Shown here: in pieces, positions 14,048 through 17,341 of the stretch
Layout: each line of letters starts with the position of its first letter
How positions within the stretch are numbered: position 1 is the first letter of the stretch
Source of the DNA: Oscillospiraceae bacterium
GTDB lineage: Bacteria; Bacillota_A; Clostridia; Oscillospirales; Oscillospiraceae
Assembly: GCA_015068055.1 (NCBI GenBank)
Contig: SVLG01000045.1
Location: 1-17,341, forward strand
Direction of reading: 5' to 3'
DNA length: 17,341 bases
Translations under genes and position numbers: made by a program
Notes under the pieces: model-generated
Told to the model about the DNA's origin: nothing
Seen by the model: only the letters and a program-made list of their open reading frames with translations
Database searches by the model: none

Positions 14048-14084
14048 ATAGCGATAGGATCATTTCATTTTGACGGATAAACTC

Positions 14085-15635
14085 TTACTTAACAGTGTTG
14101 GTGTAAGCGGGGATGGCCAGCTTGTCGCCAACCATCACGTAATTGAAGTTTACGTTGGGGTTCAGCGTGGTCAGCATTTTGTAGCTGCTGGAGAAATCAC
14201 TGCCGTTGGCCTTGCAGACGCTGTAGACCGTGTCACCCTTCTTCATGGTGTAGTTGGTGACGGTGTAATACTCCGTGGCGTTGTAGCCGAAGGTGCCGCT
14301 GGTGGGGATCCAGAGTTTGCTGCCCACGGCGATGTTGCTGTAGCTGCTGAGGCTGTTAACCACGGCGATGATCTCGGCATTCTTGGAGAAGCTGGTGTTG
14401 TGATCGTTGCAGATACCCACCAGGGTGTCGCCGCTCTTGACGGTGTAGGGAATCAGATAGTACTTGGCGGCGGTGGTGGCGTTGAAGAGGTTGGGCTTCT
14501 CGCCGGTGGTGGTCGTGGTAGTCGTGGTAGTCGTGGTGGTGGAGCCGTCGGGATTGGTGACGGTGGTGGAGGTGGAGGTGCCCACACCGGTGCCGGCGTT
14601 GGCGGCGTCGTTGGGCAGGGAGCCGGTGCCGGGAGTCACGGTGGTGCTGCCGGCGGCCTTTTCGGTATAGATGGGAATGTAGAAGATGGTGTTGGCCTTA
14701 AAGCTGGTCAGGTTCTTGGGATTGCCGTTGAGCTTCTTGATGATGTCCTCATTCTTGCTCATGGAGATGCCGTATTTGACGCAGAGGTTATAGACGGTGT
14801 CACCGGGGAGGAGCAGGTGGCTGTAAACGGTGTAATACTCCGTGGCGGCACCGGGCGTGGTAGCGGGGACCCAGTATTCCCGGCCCGCAATAAGATAGTT
14901 GAAGCTGGAGATCTTGTTGACGTCCTGAATCAGATCCTTGTACTTGGAGAAGCTGATGCCACGGCGGGAGCAGACATTGGTAAGGTTGTCGCCCTTTTCC
15001 AGCTTGTGCTTGGTGAGGTAGAAGGCCACGTAGTCGCTGTTCTGGCTGCCGGTGCCGGTGGGGGGCGTAGAAGCGGCAGGGGGCGTAGTGGCGCCGGGAG
15101 CGGGGGTGGCACCGGGAGCGGGCGTGACGGTGGGCGGCGTGGTGGTGCTGCCGGAAGCGCCGATCTTACCGGAGGGCACGGGAAGGTAGATGGGCGTACC
15201 CACATAGAAGCTGCTGAGGTTTTTGGGATTGCCGTTAAGCTGCTTGATGAGCTTTTCGTTCTCGCTGAGGGAGATGCCGTACTTGGTGCAAAGGGCACCC
15301 ACGGTGTCGCCGGCGACGAGGGTGTGGCGGTAGACGGCGTAGTAGTCGGTGGCGCTGCCAACGCTCTTGGCAGGCAGCCAGTACTTGCGCCCGGCGATGA
15401 GGTAGTTGAAGTTCGAAATGTTGTTGACGTTCTGGATGATAGACTTGTAGTTGGCGAAGTTGATGTCCCGGCTTTTACAGACGGCGGACATGGTATCGCC
15501 TGCCTGCAGCTCGTACTGCGTCAGATAGAAGGCGATGTAGTCCTGGTTCTGTTCGTTGTCTGCAGCCAGTGCCGTGGGTGCCAGAGACAGGGCCAGGCAG
15601 AGGACCAGCAGCAGGGTAACAATGCGTTTTTTCAT
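14085..15635 (-). CDS. Secreted protein with six LysM domains
   Basis: A 516-residue exported protein, probably held on the cell wall by binding N-acetylglucosamine in peptidoglycan. The signal peptide ends at about 24-25 (TALA-AD). LysM domains lie at about 41-89, 104-153, 210-258, 273-322, 397-445 and 462-510, each with GDT or GDN, VC/LC and a closing W/Y/F-x-P. They form three tandem pairs separated by low-complexity linkers: Pro/Thr/Ala-rich at 155-200 and Gly/Thr-rich at 325-385. The second linker includes 12 consecutive Thr (366-377). Pairs 1 and 2 are especially alike (FNYLIAGR and LNGNPKNL recur), showing duplication of a two-LysM unit. No catalytic domain is seen, so it is a binding or scaffold protein rather than an evident hydrolase. 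GGAG lies about 9 nt upstream of the start. Confidence 0.93.
   Translation of the reverse strand: MKKRIVTLLLVLCLALSLAPTALAADNEQNQDYIAFYLTQYELQAGDTMSAVCKSRDINFANYKSIIQNVNNISNFNYLIAGRKYWLPAKSVGSATDYYAVYRHTLVAGDTVGALCTKYGISLSENEKLIKQLNGNPKNLSSFYVGTPIYLPVPSGKIGASGSTTTPPTVTPAPGATPAPGATTPPAASTPPTGTGSQNSDYVAFYLTKHKLEKGDNLTNVCSRRGISFSKYKDLIQDVNKISSFNYLIAGREYWVPATTPGAATEYYTVYSHLLLPGDTVYNLCVKYGISMSKNEDIIKKLNGNPKNLTSFKANTIFYIPIYTEKAAGSTTVTPGTGSLPNDAANAGTGVGTSTSTTVTNPDGSTTTTTTTTTTTTGEKPNLFNATTAAKYYLIPYTVKSGDTLVGICNDHNTSFSKNAEIIAVVNSLSSYSNIAVGSKLWIPTSGTFGYNATEYYTVTNYTMKKGDTVYSVCKANGSDFSSSYKMLTTLNPNVNFNYVMVGDKLAIPAYTNTVK
14505..14540 (-). repeat. Poly-threonine codon tract with a 9-bp imperfect tandem repeat
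   Basis: Encodes Thr366-377 of the LysM protein. The plus strand shows GTCGTGGTA repeated about three times within GGT-rich DNA. Slippage would change the linker length by whole codons if the unit is 3 or 9 bp. Confidence 0.8.
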
Positions 15636-15641
15636 ATGCTT

Positions 15642-15690
15642 CGCTCCAATCTTCCCCAGAGCGGGGTATTTTCCAAGGGTATGGTACCCC
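15642..15690 (-). promoter_or_regulatory. Foldable 5' leader of the LysM gene
   Basis: In the minus-strand mRNA, GGGGTA (15690-15685) can pair with TACCCC (15668-15663). CGCTC (15663-15659) can pair with GAGCG (15646-15642), which would cover part of the ribosome binding site GGAG (15647-15644). The two pairings share base 15663, and a CCCC/GGGG pairing (15666-15663 with 15657-15654) also competes. This could modulate translation, but the stems are short. Confidence 0.35.
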
Positions 15691-15707
15691 CATTTCTTCG
15701 TATGGAA

Positions 15708-15736
15708 ATCTTATCATTTTCGGCTTCCTTTGTACA
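15708..15736 (-). promoter_or_regulatory. Candidate promoter of the LysM gene
   Basis: On the minus strand, TGTACA (15731-15736), a 17-nt spacer and TAAGAT (15708-15713). Both hexamers are imperfect, which would fit an activator-dependent promoter. Confidence 0.4.
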
Positions 15737-15789
15737 TACGGCAAAGGTAACAAAAATTTACAGGCACTTTTGAGAATATCCGACAAAGA

Positions 15790-15806
15790 ATTACAAATAA
15801 GTTACA
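15790..15806 (-). promoter_or_regulatory. WalR (YycF)-like box upstream of the LysM gene
   Basis: The minus strand reads TGTAAC-TTATT-TGTAAT, an exact fit to the published WalR consensus TGTWAH-N5-TGTWAH. A second, imperfect pair with a 4-nt spacer (TGTAAA and TGTTAC) lies closer to the promoter at 15747-15762. WalKR governs cell-wall hydrolase and LysM-protein genes in Firmicutes, so the location fits. The site is about 55 nt upstream of the candidate -35. Confidence 0.5.
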
Positions 15807-15835
15807 AATTTTAGGAAAAGCCGGGTTTGCGGCGT

Positions 15836-15868
15836 GAAAAAGCCCCTGCCTTACAGACGGCAGGGGCT
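15836..15868 (-). terminator. Terminator of the E2-like gene
   Basis: A 10-bp GC-rich perfect stem (15841-15850 with 15859-15868) and an 8-nt loop. On the minus strand it is followed by five T (15840-15836). It closes the transcript of the upstream E2-like gene. Confidence 0.88.
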
Positions 15869-15895
15869 GAAGTGTAACAAATGGAAACAGGGGGA

Positions 15896-16780
15896 TCAGT
15901 TGACGTCGTCCTCGGTGCGCTCGGGGGGGAGCTCCAGCAGCCGGGGGTTTTTCAGCAGATGCTTGAAAGAACGGAGGGCGGTGGTGTAGATAACGCCGTC
16001 GGCAATGCGCTCGTCGCAGGTAATGCGGAAGTCCACATAGCGCTTTTCGCTGACGCTGCCTTCGCTGTCGGTTTCCCAGCAGCGGCGCTTGGCGCCAAAG
16101 CTCAAAAAGCAGGGGAGGTTGCCGAAGTCGTAGATGTGATGCTCCACAGGGGCCACGCCCAGAGAGCCCAGATCGCTGATGGAGAGGGAGCCGTGGTAGG
16201 GGCTGGCTTCCAGAAGACTCCTGGGCAGCCAGTCGTGGTAATCCATGAAGCGCAGCAGACCCATGCACCAGCGCATCAGGAAGCGGGGCAGCCGGACCAG
16301 AGAGCCGACGCTCCGGTCAAAGTCGGTCTCGCCGGTGCCGGAGAGGACCTCGTCAATGGCATCGTTGATGCGGCGGTATACATCATATATAGTATCCGTG
16401 GGGCTGCAGAAGATCTTGATGCGGGTCATGGGGGCGTCGCCGGTGCTGCCCCGGCGGACGTTGAGGACCACCTGAATGTCGTTGCGGGCGTAGATGCGGC
16501 GGCCGGAGACAAAGCGGTTGATGGCCGGGCACATGGCGGCGGTGCGGACATAGGCGGCGGCCATCAGATGGGCCAGTCCCATGTTTTTGCAGCCTTCGCT
16601 GCGCTTCTGCAGCAGCCAGCGCTCCAGCTCCGTGACCTCAATGCTATCGGAAAAGCTGTTGCAGGCGTCGCTGCGGCGGGGCATGGCGTAAACGGCAAAG
16701 CGCTGTGCGGCGTCCAGAGAGCGGAGCTGCCGCCCATCCTTGCGGTCACCCAGACGTTTTCCGTAGCTGTTGTTGGCCAT
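15896..16780 (-). CDS. 2-oxoacid dehydrogenase E2 / CAT-fold acyltransferase-like protein
   Basis: A 294-residue stand-alone protein with the trimeric chloramphenicol-acetyltransferase/E2 catalytic fold and no lipoyl or E3-binding domain. It opens with GDRKDGR, has MGLAHLMAAAYVRT (67-80), NRFVSGRRIYARNDI (88-102), a structural SISDLGSLG (200-208), and the active-site-equivalent segment CDERIADG (255-262). In true E2 and CAT enzymes this segment is HxxxDG; here Glu257 replaces the His. My recollection is that a Clostridial subfamily shares DERIADG, so this is probably a family trait rather than a recent mutation. No E1 or E3 gene is near. GGAGGA precedes the ATG by about 7 nt. Substrate and activity are unknown. 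Confidence 0.82.
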   Translation of the reverse strand: MANNSYGKRLGDRKDGRQLRSLDAAQRFAVYAMPRRSDACNSFSDSIEVTELERWLLQKRSEGCKNMGLAHLMAAAYVRTAAMCPAINRFVSGRRIYARNDIQVVLNVRRGSTGDAPMTRIKIFCSPTDTIYDVYRRINDAIDEVLSGTGETDFDRSVGSLVRLPRFLMRWCMGLLRFMDYHDWLPRSLLEASPYHGSLSISDLGSLGVAPVEHHIYDFGNLPCFLSFGAKRRCWETDSEGSVSEKRYVDFRITCDERIADGVIYTTALRSFKHLLKNPRLLELPPERTEDDVN

Positions 16781-16827
16781 GAGATGATCCTCCGTAAATG
16801 AAAATGAACAAAAAAATATTTATTTAC

Positions 16828-16855
16828 ATTATAGTATATTTTTTGTCGATTGCAA
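16828..16855 (-). promoter_or_regulatory. Promoter of the E2-like gene
   Basis: On the minus strand, TTGCAA (16850-16855), a 16-nt spacer and a perfect TATAAT (16828-16833), about 48 nt before the start codon. Confidence 0.6.
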
Positions 16856-16953
16856 GGGGGAGAAAAACGGAAAAAACGGGTCGATTTTGCTGCAATTGAG
16901 GCAGAATGCAAAAGAGGCATAAGCATTTCTGTTAAAAAGTCATACAAATATTC

Positions 16954-16982
16954 TTGCCAAACTTGTCAAAAAGGGTTAGTAT
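16954..16982 (+). promoter_or_regulatory. Candidate promoter of the V/A-ATPase operon
   Basis: TTGCCA (16954-16959), a 17-nt spacer and TAGTAT (16977-16982), about 43 nt before the start codon. The -10 overlaps a 12-bp palindrome, AGTATATATACT (16978-16989). A TTGTCA at 16964-16969 is an alternative -35 with a poor spacer. Confidence 0.45.
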
Positions 16983-17024
16983 ATATACTTGGAGAAAGTT
17001 TTAATTTGGTAGGGAGGTGTGACG

Positions 17025-17339
17025 ATGTCAATGGATGCGATTGCTGCTGTCAGCCAGGCTGAGGCAGAAGCCAAGCGTCTCAAGGCTGAGGCCGCAGCGG
17101 AAGTGCGGCGTGCCGCTGCTGCTGCGGAAGCGGCGGGCCGGGACGCGGTGGAAGCTGCGCTGGCGAAGGCGGCAACGGAGTTGGCGGAGTACCAGGCAAA
17201 GGCGGCCAAAGCGGCCGAGTCTGCCGAAAAGGAACTCCGGTTCAACACCGAGAACCTGAAGACTGAGATCCGCTCCGCCGCTGAGGCGAAGCTGGGCCAG
17301 GCTTCTGATTTGATCGTAGAAAGGATCGTAGGCCGGTGA
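17025..17339 (+). CDS. Probable V/A-type ATPase peripheral-stalk subunit (G/H, NtpF/AhaH-like)
   Basis: A 104-residue, Ala/Glu/Lys-rich protein predicted to be one long coiled coil from about residue 8 to 90. It ends in a short segment, SDLIVERIVGR, that resembles the C-terminus of rotary-ATPase stalk subunits. This would be the small stalk subunit (NtpF in Enterococcus, AhaH in archaea), which pairs with subunit E and is normally the first gene of Clostridial V-ATPase operons. AGGGAGG (17011-17017) lies 7 nt before ATG 17025. The stop overlaps a GTG by 4 nt, a typical operon junction. A low-complexity coiled coil is weak evidence alone, so the call relies on the operon-start context; the following genes are outside the window. 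Confidence 0.6.
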   Translation: MSMDAIAAVSQAEAEAKRLKAEAAAEVRRAAAAAEAAGRDAVEAALAKAATELAEYQAKAAKAAESAEKELRFNTENLKTEIRSAAEAKLGQASDLIVERIVGR

Positions 17340-17341
17340 GT
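17336..17341 (+). CDS. Possible start of the next gene (GTG AGT), cut by window
   Basis: GTG at 17336 overlaps the TGA of the stalk-subunit gene (GTGA), with AAAGGA about 11 nt upstream. In V/A-ATPase operons the next gene would encode membrane subunit I, but only two codons are visible. Confidence 0.3.

Noticed and set aside
14070..15773. Open frame of 567 codons antisense to the LysM gene, very Gly/Val-rich
   Set aside because: The low-complexity look comes from the Thr/Pro codons of the LysM linkers read backwards.

Overview
The window looks like chromosome from a moderately GC-rich Firmicute of the class Clostridia, most likely an Oscillospiraceae/Ruminococcaceae-type gut anaerobe. The reasons are: strong AGGAGG-type ribosome binding sites, sigma-A-like promoters, lipoprotein signal peptides, a two-subunit iron-sulfur fumarase, long-form HPF, a CD1247-type acidic zinc-ribbon protein behind efp, and a final gene that looks like the first gene of a V/A-type ATPase operon. 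No genome comparison was possible, so this placement is an inference.

Layout, left to right. (1) 1-1073 (-): a DacF-like D-Ala-D-Ala carboxypeptidase, cut by the window edge and divergent from (2) 1204-3797 (+): a small ComEA-like DNA-binding protein, an M24 Xaa-Pro peptidase, elongation factor P and an acidic CD1247-like protein, ending at a strong terminator. (3) 3796-6469: an accessory-looking cassette. It holds a ribbon-helix-helix regulator (-) and two divergent lipoproteins (+), the second with two Ltp-type C-terminal repeats. A palindrome covers both divergent promoters. The cassette is bracketed by two terminator hairpins that are exact inverted copies of each other over 30 nt. (4) 6479-8173 (+): glucose-6-phosphate isomerase. 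(5) 8173-10553 (-): an operon of fumarase alpha, fumarase beta and a radical SAM protein. (6) 10603-11224 (+): ribosome hibernation factor HPF. (7) 11225-13952 (+): an AT-richer segment. It starts with a hairpin-rich non-coding stretch, then a strong promoter, a 33-codon hydrophobic small ORF, a family 2 glycosyltransferase and UDP-galactopyranose mutase. (8) 14085-15868 (-): a secreted protein with six LysM domains, with a WalR-like box upstream and a foldable leader. (9) 15836-16855 (-): an E2-acyltransferase/CAT-fold protein whose usual catalytic His position is Glu. (10) 16954-17341 (+): the start of the probable V/A-ATPase operon.

Most genes are housekeeping: cell wall, translation, central carbon metabolism and energy. 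The parts most worth following up are the RHH/lipoprotein cassette (3), the 5' part of the glycan cassette with its long perfect inverted repeat and small ORF (7), and the LysM control region (8). No CRISPR array, tRNA, rRNA, transposase or integrase was seen.
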